In this document: positions 26,776 to 36,587 of the stretch, piece by piece
Layout of the letters: each line of letters opens with the position of its first letter
Position numbering within the stretch: position 1 is the first letter of the stretch
NCBI GenBank assembly: GCA_938084055.1
Contig: CALKDK010000018.1
Location: 1-55,115 of the forward strand
Reading direction: 5' to 3'
DNA length: 55,115 nucleotides
Origin: an uncultured Luminiphilus sp.
GTDB lineage: Bacteria; Pseudomonadota; Gammaproteobacteria; Pseudomonadales; Halieaceae
Translations under genes and position numbers: made by a program
Notes under the pieces: model-generated
The model's database searches: none
Told to the model about the DNA's origin: nothing
What the model saw: the letters and a program-made list of their open reading frames with translations, nothing else

Positions 26776-27660
26776 ATGCAGATTAGTAAGCGCCTGCTGC
26801 CCGCACTCCTGGTGCTGCTGTGCCTGGGTTACGGCGCGCTCATCAACCCGGCCGTCGGCGTTGGCTGGCAAGGCGCCGCGCTGCCAGCTATTTTTGCCCT
26901 GGTATTTCTTATACAGCTCGCCGGCTTCCTGCACGCGTGGCTGTTCCACACGGAGCGTTTCTACGACCTGATTGGCAGCCTGTCCTTTATTCTGGCCGTG
27001 AGTTTTGCGCTGCTGATCAATCCCGCGCCTGATGTCTACAACTATCTTCTCGCTGGATTGGTTGTTGTTTGGGCGCTCAGATTGGGCAGCTTTTTGTTCC
27101 TGCGCATTGTCGATGTCGGGGAGGACCGTCGTTTTCGGAGTATTAAGCAGTCCTTCTGGCGCTTTCTCCTGATCTGGACCCTTCAGGGTCTGTGGGTCAG
27201 CGTTACCAGCAGTGCCGCACTCGTGGCGATACTCACAGAGGCATCAGGTCCATTGCCGTTCCTTGCCCTCGCCGGTAGCGCGCTCTGGGCGCTGGGTTTT
27301 GTCACAGAGGTTGTGGCTGACGCGCAGAAATCCGCGTTTCGAAAAAACCCGGGCACACAGGGACAGTTCATTCATCACGGGCTATGGTCCGTGTGTCGAC
27401 ACCCCAATTATCTTGGGGAAATTATCCTGTGGATCGGCGCGTTCATTGCCGCGCTGCCCGCATTGCAGCACTGGCAGTACGTTGCCGTGCTGTCACCCGT
27501 TTTTGTGGTCGTGCTGCTGACGCGGATCAGCGGGATTCCGACGCTGGCAAAACGAGGATTGTCGCGCTGGGGTGATGACCCTGCTTATCGAGCCTATCTC
27601 GACGAGACTCGAGCCCTAGTTCCGCGCATGCCGCGTCTGACGGTCCTCAATGAGGACTAA
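26776..27660 (+). CDS. DUF1295 steroid-5-alpha-reductase-like membrane protein
   Basis: About 294 residues with six or seven transmembrane segments. The C-terminal block HHGLWSVCRHPNYLGEI is the cofactor/substrate motif shared by DUF1295, steroid 5-alpha reductases, sterol C14 reductases and isoprenylcysteine methyltransferases. A reductase or methyltransferase acting on a lipid is therefore plausible, but the substrate is unknown. The ATG at 26776 is preferred over an upstream TTG at 26728 because the membrane domain begins directly there. The MFS gene starts 6 bases after its stop, so they are cotranscribed. Confidence 0.83.
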   Translation: MQISKRLLPALLVLLCLGYGALINPAVGVGWQGAALPAIFALVFLIQLAGFLHAWLFHTERFYDLIGSLSFILAVSFALLINPAPDVYNYLLAGLVVVWALRLGSFLFLRIVDVGEDRRFRSIKQSFWRFLLIWTLQGLWVSVTSSAALVAILTEASGPLPFLALAGSALWALGFVTEVVADAQKSAFRKNPGTQGQFIHHGLWSVCRHPNYLGEIILWIGAFIAALPALQHWQYVAVLSPVFVVVLLTRISGIPTLAKRGLSRWGDDPAYRAYLDETRALVPRMPRLTVLNED

Positions 27661-27666
27661 CGCAGC

Positions 27667-29019
27667 ATGCCAACCGTGAGTCCCCCAGATAAAGCCGATC
27701 AGGTTGCCCCTTTGGCAGGTGAGCCTGAGTTTGCTCCCTATAAAACATTCTCTCCGCGCTATCGGGCCTATGTACTGGTGCTGTTGACCCTGAGTTACGT
27801 CTTCAATTTTGTGGATCGCCAGGTTATGACCATTCTGCTGGAGCCCATCAAGGCGGAGTTTGGCGTGTCAGACAGCGCCATGGGGCTGTTGTCGGGGTTG
27901 GCGTTCGCCCTGTTCTATGCTGTCCTCGGATTGCCGGTTGCCCGTCTCGCCGATCGCTGGTCCCGGCGTAATGTGTTGGCGCTGTCTATGGCAACCTGGA
28001 GTGCGATGACGGCACTTTGTGCCGCTGCAGGTAGTTTTGCGCAGCTGGCTGTGTTGCGTATGGGAGTGGGTATTGGCGAAGCGGGGGGAACCCCCCCCTC
28101 CCAGTCATTGATCACAGATTATTTCCCGCCGAGGCGCCGTGCGCTTGCCCAGGGCATATTCGCCGCGGCGCCCAATATTGGCATACTGGTGGGCCTGTTT
28201 GGTGGGGCAGTCCTGGCAGAGGCCTTTGGCTGGCGGGCTGTGTTTGTGTTCTTTGGTTTGCCGGGCGTCCTCCTGGCGCTGGTGTTGCGGTTCACCGTCA
28301 AGGAACCTCCAAGGGTACCTAGAAGTCCGCGCGGTGATGAGTCACTTTGGATCGCCCTGCGGGGGATCGCGGCAATACCAGGATTTCTCTGGATCGCCGG
28401 GGGTGTTGGGTTCGCCGGGATCGCTGGCTACGGTTTGGGGGTGTGGTCCCCAAGTTTCCTGGTGCGCGTGCACGGAATGTCGCTGGTAGATGCCGGTCTC
28501 TGGCTCGGTTTGATTGGCGTGTTTGGGGGTACTTTGGGTACCGTGACCAGTGGTTTGTTAGTAGACCGCTGGGCGCGGCACGATCCCCGTTGGCAATTAT
28601 GGGTGCCCATGATTGGCCTGTTGATCGCCCTGCCTACCCAGCTGGCGTTCGTGCTTTGGCCTGAGACTCACCGGTTAGGCGGGCCGGATGGCCTGCCTTT
28701 CGCGCTGGTCCCCATGTTGGTGGCGGCGATATTTGCAAGCTTTTGGATTGCGCCGAGCTACGCCGCCGTGCAGAACCTGGTACCCCGCCACTGGCGTACC
28801 CAGGCCGCTGCACTGCTCCTGCTGGCGGTTAATTTGCTGGGTCTGGGGCTGGGTCCGCTCCTGGTGGGTGTGTTGAGTGATATGTTCCATACTGCAGGGG
28901 CGCAATCGATTCGGTGGGCTTTGGCTGCAGCGACTTCAACCTGCCTGTTGGGCGCGCTGTTTTTTTGGCGGGGCAGCCCTGTCTATGCCCGGACCGTTGG
29001 CAGCCGGAACCTGCAGTGA
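27667..29019 (+). CDS. MFS transporter, spinster-like
   Basis: A 450-residue twelve-helix major facilitator. After a ~30-residue soluble N-terminus come the family-typical NFVDRQVMTILLEPIK helix, the LADRWSRRNV loop between helices 2 and 3, and RMGVGIGEAGGTPPSQ in helix 4, together typical of the spinster-like MFS group common in marine proteobacteria and often found beside catabolic genes. Substrate unknown. It is followed 53 bases later by the molybdo-hydroxylase genes iorA and iorB, so it may import or export their substrate. Confidence 0.88.
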   Translation: MPTVSPPDKADQVAPLAGEPEFAPYKTFSPRYRAYVLVLLTLSYVFNFVDRQVMTILLEPIKAEFGVSDSAMGLLSGLAFALFYAVLGLPVARLADRWSRRNVLALSMATWSAMTALCAAAGSFAQLAVLRMGVGIGEAGGTPPSQSLITDYFPPRRRALAQGIFAAAPNIGILVGLFGGAVLAEAFGWRAVFVFFGLPGVLLALVLRFTVKEPPRVPRSPRGDESLWIALRGIAAIPGFLWIAGGVGFAGIAGYGLGVWSPSFLVRVHGMSLVDAGLWLGLIGVFGGTLGTVTSGLLVDRWARHDPRWQLWVPMIGLLIALPTQLAFVLWPETHRLGGPDGLPFALVPMLVAAIFASFWIAPSYAAVQNLVPRHWRTQAAALLLLAVNLLGLGLGPLLVGVLSDMFHTAGAQSIRWALAAATSTCLLGALFFWRGSPVYARTVGSRNLQ

Positions 29020-29072
29020 GCGCGCAGCTCTGGGACAGCGGCCGGGGCAAAGAAAGCAACACAGAGAGTTAG

Positions 29073-29600
29073 ATGATGCAGATAGTAATTAACGGGCAGT
29101 CCCACAACTTGCAGGGTGTTGACCCCGAGATGCCACTGCTTTGGGCATTGCGCGATCTGCTGGGGATGGTGGGAACCAAGTACGGGTGTGGTGTGGCCCA
29201 GTGTGGCGCCTGTACGGTGTGGGTTGATGAGGTGCCGGTACGCGCCTGTCAGATGCCAGTGGGAACGCTGACCGGCAGAACAATCACCACAATCGAAGGA
29301 CTGGCAGAGGGGGATGTATTGCACCCGGTGCAGAGTGCCTGGATAGCCCACGATGTTGCCCAGTGCGGCTACTGTCAGGCGGGGCAGATCATGAGTGCAG
29401 CCGCACTGCTGCAACGCGACCCAAACCCCACTCCGGAAGCGATAGAAGCTGCCATGGCCGGTAACCTGTGTCGTTGTGGCACGTACACCCGGATTCTGGC
29501 GGCGGTTCAGTCCGCTGCCCAGAGCCTGCAGGCCACGGGCTTTTATGAGGTGAGGGGTGGAACAGATGCCTCAGATTCATCGCTGGGTAAGGCGGTATGA
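29073..29600 (+). CDS. iorA: [2Fe-2S] subunit of molybdenum hydroxylase (IorA-like)
   Basis: A 175-residue small subunit of a xanthine-oxidase-family hydroxylase. The plant-type cluster ligands are present in YGCGVAQCGACTVWVDE and a later Cys; the second cluster ligands are in QCGYCQAGQ and CRCGTY. It has no signal sequence and would pass electrons from the molybdenum centre in IorB. Its stop overlaps the ATG of iorB (ATGA), a sign of translational coupling and 1:1 production. No FAD subunit gene follows, which is typical of the isoquinoline 1-oxidoreductase type. Confidence 0.92.
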   Translation: MMQIVINGQSHNLQGVDPEMPLLWALRDLLGMVGTKYGCGVAQCGACTVWVDEVPVRACQMPVGTLTGRTITTIEGLAEGDVLHPVQSAWIAHDVAQCGYCQAGQIMSAAALLQRDPNPTPEAIEAAMAGNLCRCGTYTRILAAVQSAAQSLQATGFYEVRGGTDASDSSLGKAV

Positions 29601-31807
29601 AAGGAGGCCAGGGCAAGGGCATCAGCCGACGGGATTTCATAGGCTTCTCGGGTTTCGGGCTCGCATTGGGTAGTCATGGGTTTACTGTGCTGGCAGCGGA
29701 GGCGCCCCCATCCCCGAGTAATCTCAACCCGTACGTGGTAATTCACGCCGATGGCCGTGTGGTTATTTCGGCGCCAAACCCCGATGTCGGGCAGGGCGTC
29801 AATACGGCGCTCCCCATGATTGTGGCGGAGGAGCTTGATGCCGATTGGAACTCGGTTGAAGTGGTGGCCGCGGCCATCGATACAATGCGCTACGGGGCCC
29901 AGTATGCAGGGGGGTCCATGTCGGTGCGGAGCCGCTGGACTGAACTGCGCACAATGGGCGCAACCGCCCGCGAGGTCATACTCCGGGCAGCCGCTGCCCA
30001 GTGGGGCGTGCCGCGCAGCGAACTGATCACCGAACCTTCAGTGGTGCTGCACCCGGCATCGGGCCGGCGTGCGACCTATGGCGACCTTGCCGGCTGGGCC
30101 GCCGAGCAGGCACTGCCTGCTGAGGGCGAGGTTACCCTCAAGCAGCCCTCCGACTTCCGATTGCTGGGCGGCCGCGTAGTCAATGCCGCCGCCGCAGATA
30201 TCGTGCGGGGCAAACCTATTTTTGGCATCGATGTGGTGTTACCTGACATGGTCTATGCGACCTATGTGAAATGCCCACAGGTGGGTGGTGTGCCCAGGGA
30301 TGCGAATCTGGATGAAATCAAAGCCCTCCCGGGTATTCTCGACGCTTTTGTCATTGCGGGGGATTCGGGGCCACCGACTTTTGATGTCCGCAACAGCACC
30401 CATGTTGCCGGGGGCGTGGCCATTGTAGCTGCCAATACATGGGCAACCCTGAAGGCCCGACGCAGCTTGCGGGTGGTTTGGGATACCAGTAACGCTTCCA
30501 ATGATGACTCCGCGGTCATAGAGAGCCTGGCCTTCACTGCCATGGCAAGCACGGTGGGGGAGCGGCAACTGGCGCGCTCGGGCGAACCGGAAAAGGCCTT
30601 TGCAACGGCGGGAAAGGTACTGAAGGAGCGGTTTGCCACAGAGTTCATCTCCCATGCCCAACTGGAACCACAAAGTTGTGTCGCTCATGTAGGCGTGAAA
30701 AAAGTCGAGGTCTGGACATCCAGTCAGACGCCGGGTTTAGCCCAGATGAGCCTGTCCAAACTCCTTGCCTTACCCGCGGAGAGCGTGGTTGTTCACCAGG
30801 TGCGCGGTGGCGGTGGTTTCGGCAGGCGTCTTTCCAATGAGTATGTTCGTGAGGCTGCCCTGATTGCTCGGAAGGTGGGCCGGCCGGTCAAGTTACAGTG
30901 GATGCGCGAAGATGACATGGCATTCGATTTTTTTCGAGCTCCGACGTATTACTGCCTGGAGGGGGCGCTCTCGGACGATGGGGAGCTTGTGGGGTGGCGT
31001 AACCATGTGGTCTCCGTTTCTGCAGATGGTGAGAGTGCCAACTACGGTGCGGGCTATCGCAGCAAGGACTTTCCAGATGGTGTGGTTCCCCATTTGCAGA
31101 TCAGCCAGACCCTGATTCCGTCGACGACACCTACAGGGGCATGGCGCGCACCCGAGTCCAACGCCTATGCCTTTGCGGAGCAAAGCTTCCTGCATGAATT
31201 GGCGGTGGCAGCGGGCCGCGACCACCGGGATTTCCTCATGGGGGTATTGGGCGCGGATAGATGGTTCAAGGATGGGGATTTGGGCCGGCTCAATACGGTA
31301 CGGGCGCGTCGGGTTATCGACGCCGTAACCCGTGCAGCGGGATGGGGCAGGGACCTGCCAAAGTTCCGGGGCCTGGGCCTGGGGTTTTATTTCAGCCATG
31401 CAGGACATGTGGCAGAGGTAGCAGAGGTGTCGGTGGACGACAATAAACGCGTCACCGTGCACAAGGTCTGGGTGGCTGCAGACCTGGGTCAGGTTGTTAA
31501 CCTCAGCGGCGCCGAAAATCAGTTCCAGGGCAGCGTGGTTGACGGTCTCAGCGCCCTTGCCCAGCAACGGATCAGCATCCGTGGCGGCGCCGCAGAGCAA
31601 GTCAACTTTGATCAATACGCACTGCTTCGCATGCCGCAAGCGCCTGATATCAGCGTTCAGTTTTTGGCTTCTGATTTTCCACCGTCAGGTGCAGGTGAGC
31701 CGGCCCTGCCGCCCCTTGCGCCTGCGGTAGGCAATGCGATATTCCAAGCTACCGGACAGCGGGTGCGCAGCCTGCCCATCAGCCGGGAGGGATTCACTGT
31801 TGTTTAA
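29597..31807 (+). CDS. iorB: Molybdopterin-binding subunit of aldehyde/isoquinoline oxidoreductase (IorB-like)
   Basis: A 736-residue large subunit. The N-terminus [16 protein letters not shown] looks like a twin-arginine signal, so the folded complex is probably exported to the periplasm, carrying IorA with it. The GGGFGRRL cofactor loop (about residue 410) and the terminal GAGEPALPP with the presumed catalytic Glu (about residue 698) are present. Family members hydroxylate N-heterocycles or oxidise aldehydes with a molybdenum-cytosine-dinucleotide cofactor. Substrate unknown. It lies between iorA (4-base overlap) and a GST gene 39 bases downstream, suggesting a degradation or detoxification operon. 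Confidence 0.92.
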   Translation: MKGGQGKGISRRDFIGFSGFGLALGSHGFTVLAAEAPPSPSNLNPYVVIHADGRVVISAPNPDVGQGVNTALPMIVAEELDADWNSVEVVAAAIDTMRYGAQYAGGSMSVRSRWTELRTMGATAREVILRAAAAQWGVPRSELITEPSVVLHPASGRRATYGDLAGWAAEQALPAEGEVTLKQPSDFRLLGGRVVNAAAADIVRGKPIFGIDVVLPDMVYATYVKCPQVGGVPRDANLDEIKALPGILDAFVIAGDSGPPTFDVRNSTHVAGGVAIVAANTWATLKARRSLRVVWDTSNASNDDSAVIESLAFTAMASTVGERQLARSGEPEKAFATAGKVLKERFATEFISHAQLEPQSCVAHVGVKKVEVWTSSQTPGLAQMSLSKLLALPAESVVVHQVRGGGGFGRRLSNEYVREAALIARKVGRPVKLQWMREDDMAFDFFRAPTYYCLEGALSDDGELVGWRNHVVSVSADGESANYGAGYRSKDFPDGVVPHLQISQTLIPSTTPTGAWRAPESNAYAFAEQSFLHELAVAAGRDHRDFLMGVLGADRWFKDGDLGRLNTVRARRVIDAVTRAAGWGRDLPKFRGLGLGFYFSHAGHVAEVAEVSVDDNKRVTVHKVWVAADLGQVVNLSGAENQFQGSVVDGLSALAQQRISIRGGAAEQVNFDQYALLRMPQAPDISVQFLASDFPPSGAGEPALPPLAPAVGNAIFQATGQRVRSLPISREGFTVV

Positions 31808-31846
31808 TGTGCTGCGGACTGCTGAACTCAAGAGAAGGCGATCGTG

Positions 31847-32479
31847 ATGAAGCTTTATACAGTGCCTCTGGCGCCGAACCCGATGCGGGTCACTCTGTAC
31901 ATAGCCGAGCGGGAGGCCCTTGGCTGTACTGTCGACATTGAACGGGTGATAGTCAACACGCTCAAGGGCAGGCACCGTGAGGAGGCGCATCTGGCGCGCA
32001 ACCCCTGGGGAACCCTACCGGTGCTCGAACTTGAGTCGGGTGCTTTCATAACGGAATCCTTGTCTATTATTGAGTATCTGGAGGCGATCGTTGCCGGACC
32101 CGGCCTGCTTCCTGAAGACCCCGAGGGCATGGCGGTGGCGCGAAATATCGAGCGCACTGTGGAAATGCGCATTGCCCTTGACCTTGGCCGGTACGTGCAT
32201 TGCCAGAAGTCACCATTGGGTTTGCCCCAGGACCCCGTGCGGGCAGCAGAGTTGGCTGAGCGCATCCAGCCTGGTTTTGATTGGGTCAACAAGCTGTTGG
32301 GTGACGGGCGACCCTTTCTCTCGGGACAAGCCCCCGGGCTTGCGGATTGCACCCTTGCCGCGTTTTTGCAATTCATGCGTTTTACTGAGACGGACCTGCT
32401 GGGCAGCCGAGAACTGCTGCGCCGGTGGGATAAGTCCTATCGACATAGAGAAGCTGTCAGTGACCTGTTTATGGTCTAA
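31847..32479 (+). CDS. Glutathione S-transferase family protein
   Basis: A 210-residue cytosolic GST with an N-terminal thioredoxin-like domain (KLYTVPLAPNPMRVTLYIAE; NPWGTLPVLELESG; ITESLSIIEYLE, the conserved glutathione gamma-glutamyl site) and an alpha-helical C-terminal domain containing GQAPGLADCTLAA. It may conjugate glutathione to an electrophile or act as a carrier or isomerase. AGAAGG lies eight bases before the ATG at 31847. Position behind iorAB suggests it handles a reactive product or substrate of that hydroxylase; that is inference. Confidence 0.9.
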   Translation: MKLYTVPLAPNPMRVTLYIAEREALGCTVDIERVIVNTLKGRHREEAHLARNPWGTLPVLELESGAFITESLSIIEYLEAIVAGPGLLPEDPEGMAVARNIERTVEMRIALDLGRYVHCQKSPLGLPQDPVRAAELAERIQPGFDWVNKLLGDGRPFLSGQAPGLADCTLAAFLQFMRFTETDLLGSRELLRRWDKSYRHREAVSDLFMV

Positions 32480-32636
32480 GCTGCACTGCCAAGAGGCACG
32501 CTCCGAAAGCAACAACAAGGATGGATGTTATGACAGCGGTGCGCGCCTTGAGTGTCCAAGCGAGATTTATCTGGCCCCCAGATAGTGGGCACCGGCCAAG
32601 CGATCAGTCGCCAAACACCACACTTACGATGCCCGA

Positions 32637-34073
32637 ATGACCGCCGCGCCGCTACCGATCAGGGTAAAGCTGGCCTACGGACTGGGCTCGGTCGCCTACG
32701 GCATCAAGGACAACGGGTTCGCCTATTTTTTGCTGTTGTTCTACGGCACTGTTGTCGGGCTGGAGCCTGCACTGGCGGGCACCGCGCTGTTTATTGCGCT
32801 GCTGGTCGATGCTGTCAGCGACCCCATTGTGGGTTACTGGTCTGACAATACCCGGAGTCGGCTCGGCCGGCGCCACCCCTTCATGTATGCCAGCGCGGTG
32901 CCCGTAGCGCTCTGCTACTACCTGCTCTGGCAGCCGCCGGACTGGGGCACGCAGGGCCTCTTCTTCTATCTGCTGGGCTTCGCCATTCTCATCCGGACCC
33001 TGATTACCTTTTTTGAAACACCCAGTTCGGCATTCATGCCGGAGCTTACCCAGGACTACGATGAGCGAACGACCGTTCAGGCCTGGCGGCATTTTTTCGG
33101 CTGGGCTGGGGGCGCATCCCTGGCCGTCGTAATGTTCGGTGTTCTCCTGGTCCCCACGGAGGAATATGCAGTGGGTACCCTGAATCGTGAGGGTTATGAG
33201 ATCTACGGCCAGCTGGCAGGAATCCTGATGCTTGTGGTGATATTGGTGTCAGCGCTGGGCACCCAGGGCCGGGTACACATTAAGGATTTTCCCCCGCGGC
33301 CCGCTAAACGGATAGCCGAAATTTTTGGAGAAATGCTGGAGCTACTCCTCGACAGGAGTTTTCTGGCCCTGTTTATCTCGGGTATGGCCAGTGCAGCGGC
33401 AGCGGGTTTGACGGCGGCCCTTACCTTCTTGATGTTGACCTATTTCTGGGAGTTTTCCTCCCTGCAAATTTTTTATTGGACGGCCATGGTCATTGTGTCT
33501 GCCGTGCTTGGGTTGCTGGTTGCACCGCGTGTGGCGAAACGCTTGGGGAAAAAGCGCGCAGTCATCACGCTGGGCATCGTGGCGTTTATGCTGCAGCCGG
33601 CGGCCGTGGTTTTGCGGCTCCTCGGCTGGTTGCCTGATAATGGTGATCCTCGGCTGTTTCCTATGTTGTTGACCCTGCAAACCATAGACCTCGGGCTGAT
33701 TATTGCCATGCAGGCGGTGTCGGCTTCGATGGTGGCCGATCTTGTGGAGCAGGCGGAGGTCAGGACCGGTCGCCGTAATGAAGGTGTATTTTTCGCCGCG
33801 ATGACCTTTATCAAGAAAACCAACCAGGGCATCGGCGCCTTCATTGCGGGGTTGTTGCTGCAGGTTGTAGCTTTTCCGACGGGTGCGGCGCCAAGTGAGG
33901 TCGCCCCGGAGACCGTTTGGAATTTAGGTGCGTTACTGGTGCCCAGCCAGTACCTGCTTTGGGGTGTGATGTTGGTAGCCATTGGTTTCTATCGCATTGA
34001 CCGAAACCAGCATCAGGCGCATCTTGAGGAGCTGGCGGAGCGTGAGGCAGGGCTCGCCCCCGATAAACCCTAG
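32637..34073 (+). CDS. GPH-family (glycoside-pentoside-hexuronide) cation symporter
   Basis: A 478-residue twelve-helix carrier. The signature DAVSDPIVGYWSDNTRSRLG (about residues 58-77) and GRRHPFM loop identify the GPH family (MelB/LacS relatives), which import glycosides with Na+ or H+. A conserved KKTNQGIGAFIAG stretch is present near residue 390. No glycosidase is adjacent, and marine members are often annotated only as MFS transporters, so the substrate may not be a sugar. It follows the GST by 157 bases with no clear ribosome-binding site. Confidence 0.87.
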   Translation: MTAAPLPIRVKLAYGLGSVAYGIKDNGFAYFLLLFYGTVVGLEPALAGTALFIALLVDAVSDPIVGYWSDNTRSRLGRRHPFMYASAVPVALCYYLLWQPPDWGTQGLFFYLLGFAILIRTLITFFETPSSAFMPELTQDYDERTTVQAWRHFFGWAGGASLAVVMFGVLLVPTEEYAVGTLNREGYEIYGQLAGILMLVVILVSALGTQGRVHIKDFPPRPAKRIAEIFGEMLELLLDRSFLALFISGMASAAAAGLTAALTFLMLTYFWEFSSLQIFYWTAMVIVSAVLGLLVAPRVAKRLGKKRAVITLGIVAFMLQPAAVVLRLLGWLPDNGDPRLFPMLLTLQTIDLGLIIAMQAVSASMVADLVEQAEVRTGRRNEGVFFAAMTFIKKTNQGIGAFIAGLLLQVVAFPTGAAPSEVAPETVWNLGALLVPSQYLLWGVMLVAIGFYRIDRNQHQAHLEELAEREAGLAPDKP

Positions 34074-34306
34074 ATAATGGAGACGGATGGACCTGTGCTA
34101 AAACACGGTGCGTGCCTGTAGAGTGACGATCATGCGCGGAGACCTGACTTGGATGGCCGGTGCCTTGGGTGTGGCAGGCAGGAGACTGCTGTTCCATAGC
34201 AGCAGGCGCGTCAGCGGCAGTCATCCTTGGGGGCGGCGTTGTGGCTGGCTTCTGTTAATGGCAGGGGGCGGCTACCTCCCCGTTGGCCGGATGCAGGCGG
34301 ACTGAG

Positions 34307-35260
34307 GTGTCCACACGCGTCCTGGTCGCCGGTGCGAGCGGTTACATTGGCCGACATGTGGTCCATGAACTCCTGCGCCGTGACTACCGGGTTGTTGCTG
34401 TCCTTCGCCCTGACGCCCGCTGGGAACTGGAGCACCCCAATCTCGATACGGTTTCGGTGCAGTTGACCGATCCCGGTGAATGGTTCACCGGGATCGAACC
34501 CTGTTCAGCGGTCATATCCTGCCTCGCCAGCCGAACCGGCGGGCCCGAGGACGCCCGACGTGTTGAATACGACGCCAACAGCGAGCTGCTAAAGGCCGCG
34601 ATGCACTGGCAGGTTCATCGTTTTGTGCTGCTGTCTGCTATTTGTGTGCAGAGACCACGACTGGCATTTCAGCGCGAGAAGCTTCGCTTTGAAGGTGCAT
34701 TGCGGGCATCTGGTGTACCCTGGACGATCATCAGGGCAACCGCCTTTTTCAAATCCCTGTCGGGTCAGGTTGAGCGGGTCCGCGCTGGCAAACCTTTCCT
34801 TGTCTTCGGTGATGGCACCCTAACGGCCTGTAAGCCCGTAGGAGAGGAAGATCTGGCCCAGTATATTGTTGAACATTTGGTTAATCCCGCGAGCGAAGGT
34901 TCTATTTTACCGGTGGGAGGTCCGGGACCGGCGATAACCCCAAGGGAGCAGGCCGAGCTCTTGGGTCGGCTTACTGGTAAAACGGTTCGTGTCCGCTCCC
35001 TGCCACCCAGCCTGTTTCTGGTCTTCGCCGCCCTCCTCAAACCGTTTGGACATTTTTCCAGCCGGCTAAACGAGCGTGCAGAGTTTTTCCGCATTGCCCA
35101 TTTTTATGCCACCGAATCCATGCTGGTCTGGTCCAGGGAGAGTAATGGGTATCGGGCAGACCTGACGCCGGAAACGGGGTCCATGCGCCTCGAAGACTGT
35201 TACCGATCACTTTTGGCCGGCGCGACCTCCGCCGAGCTTGGCCAGCACAAGTTGTTTTGA
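34307..35260 (+). CDS. bciA: Divinyl (proto)chlorophyllide 8-vinyl reductase-like, BciA type
   Basis: A 317-residue NAD(P)H-dependent Rossmann protein. It opens with RVLVAGASGYIGRHVV and carries the run of motifs I associate with BciA/DVR: SCLASRTGG, RFVLLSAICVQRP, RATAFFKSLSGQVE, VFGDGTLTACKP and ATESMLVW. The enzyme reduces the C8 vinyl group of divinyl (proto)chlorophyllide in (bacterio)chlorophyll synthesis. The start is taken as GTG at 34307, which places the Rossmann loop at the very N-terminus; TTG at 34283 is an alternative. No other pigment gene is adjacent. A related atypical SDR with another substrate cannot be excluded, but the motif match is strong. Confidence 0.82.
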   Translation: MSTRVLVAGASGYIGRHVVHELLRRDYRVVAVLRPDARWELEHPNLDTVSVQLTDPGEWFTGIEPCSAVISCLASRTGGPEDARRVEYDANSELLKAAMHWQVHRFVLLSAICVQRPRLAFQREKLRFEGALRASGVPWTIIRATAFFKSLSGQVERVRAGKPFLVFGDGTLTACKPVGEEDLAQYIVEHLVNPASEGSILPVGGPGPAITPREQAELLGRLTGKTVRVRSLPPSLFLVFAALLKPFGHFSSRLNERAEFFRIAHFYATESMLVWSRESNGYRADLTPETGSMRLEDCYRSLLAGATSAELGQHKLF

Positions 35261-35264
35261 GGCA

Positions 35265-36431
35265 GTGAAAAAGCTTTGGCAAAAAGCTGCCACGGCTGCC
35301 CGCAGCGATGCCGATCGTCCCACCGTGCTGGTGTTGGGTATGGGAGATACTGGTGTCCTGACAGCCGCACACTTACCGTCACGATGCCGTGTCGTGGGTG
35401 TCGCCACCAAGCCGTTACTGGTCAGTGGTCAGGAACTGGGCTGCAGGCTCTCGGACCACGAGGGCTGGCGGGAGGACTATCTGGTACCGCTGAACAAGTT
35501 ACGTCGACTGGCCCGGGTAGAAATACTCCATGCCCGAGCGACGGCCGTTGACCCTGTTGGCCAGACTGCCAGCCTTCAAATGATGGACAACACCACGATG
35601 GAACTGGCCTGGGATTATCTGGTAATCGCCACCGGGGTTGGCAACGGATTTTGGCGCGAGGACCGTCTGGAGACGCAGGCAGTGATCGAACAGCGATTGG
35701 CTGGGCAGGTCGCCTCGGTAGCGGCTGCCGATTCGATTGCAGTGGTGGGAGGTGGACCCTGCGGGACCAGTACCGCCTTCAACCTGAAGCGCGCTTACCC
35801 GAATAAAAACGTGGCGCTGTATATGAGCGGTCCGCTGCCATTACCCGGTTATGCCGAGGTAACACGCCACTACCATCGGGACCTGCTACGGGAGCGGGGT
35901 GTTGCGCTGGTTACTGATCGAAGAGCCGTTCTGCCCGATGAGGCAGGGTTGCAGCGCTTGGCCGGTGGCGTGCTGCACTTTCAGGATGGCTCTCCGGATG
36001 TTCGCGCTGACCTTATTATTTGGACAACCGGCAACCTGCGACCCTACACCGCCTTTCTGCCGCCGGATATGCTGGACGACCGTGGTTTTGTAGTGACAGA
36101 TAGCCATCTCAATGTCATTGGCCATCGCCGCATCTTCGCCATCGGGGATGTGGCAGCCACCGATCCACTGCGTTGCTCGGCGCGCAACTGGGCTTACCGC
36201 GTGCTCTGCAAGAATATAGCTGCCTGCCTTGATGGCCGTCCTCCTTCGGCCCGGTTTATCCCACCCGTAGCCCGATGGGGCTCGATTCTTGGGTTGCAAC
36301 CGGATGGCCTGCGATTGCATGGGCCAGCAGGTCAAGGGTGGCGCCTGCCGCGTTGGTTGGTCAGGTGGTTTCTCTATCCCGTTGTGGTCCGGCGCTGGAT
36401 TTATGGTGGCACGATGGGCAGGGATTCGTAG
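35265..36431 (+). CDS. AIF/NDH-2-like FAD-dependent oxidoreductase
   Basis: About 388 residues of the pyridine-nucleotide-disulfide oxidoreductase fold. An FAD loop (VLVLGMGDTGVLTAAHL) and a second dinucleotide loop (IAVVGGGPCGTSTAFNL) are both intact, and the C-terminal IFAIGDVAA block closes the FAD site. It resembles AIF/FSP1-type NAD(P)H:quinone oxidoreductases. The C-terminal ~30 residues are Trp/Arg-rich and partly hydrophobic and may bind the membrane. The GTG at 35265 directly follows the bciA stop; a TTG at 35238 would overlap bciA by 23 bases. Close coupling suggests joint expression with bciA. Confidence 0.82.
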   Translation: MKKLWQKAATAARSDADRPTVLVLGMGDTGVLTAAHLPSRCRVVGVATKPLLVSGQELGCRLSDHEGWREDYLVPLNKLRRLARVEILHARATAVDPVGQTASLQMMDNTTMELAWDYLVIATGVGNGFWREDRLETQAVIEQRLAGQVASVAAADSIAVVGGGPCGTSTAFNLKRAYPNKNVALYMSGPLPLPGYAEVTRHYHRDLLRERGVALVTDRRAVLPDEAGLQRLAGGVLHFQDGSPDVRADLIIWTTGNLRPYTAFLPPDMLDDRGFVVTDSHLNVIGHRRIFAIGDVAATDPLRCSARNWAYRVLCKNIAACLDGRPPSARFIPPVARWGSILGLQPDGLRLHGPAGQGWRLPRWLVRWFLYPVVVRRWIYGGTMGRDS

Positions 36432-36587
36432 TCAAACCCTCCGGGCATGCACATTGGGCAGTTTGGGACTGGGAAAGGGGTCGCTCTATGCGCAGATGAG
36501 CCTGTACTATCTAGGGCCTTGGGGTACGTAGAGTTAATGATAGGTCACAGTACACAATAACCGGCGTCTTCGCCGAGGAGCAGTGTT

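Noticed and set aside
34186..34205. CTGCTG/CAGCAG hairpin upstream of bciA as an operator
   Set aside because: Short and low-complexity; it does not match the TGT-N12-ACA sites of photosynthesis regulators, and none was found nearby.
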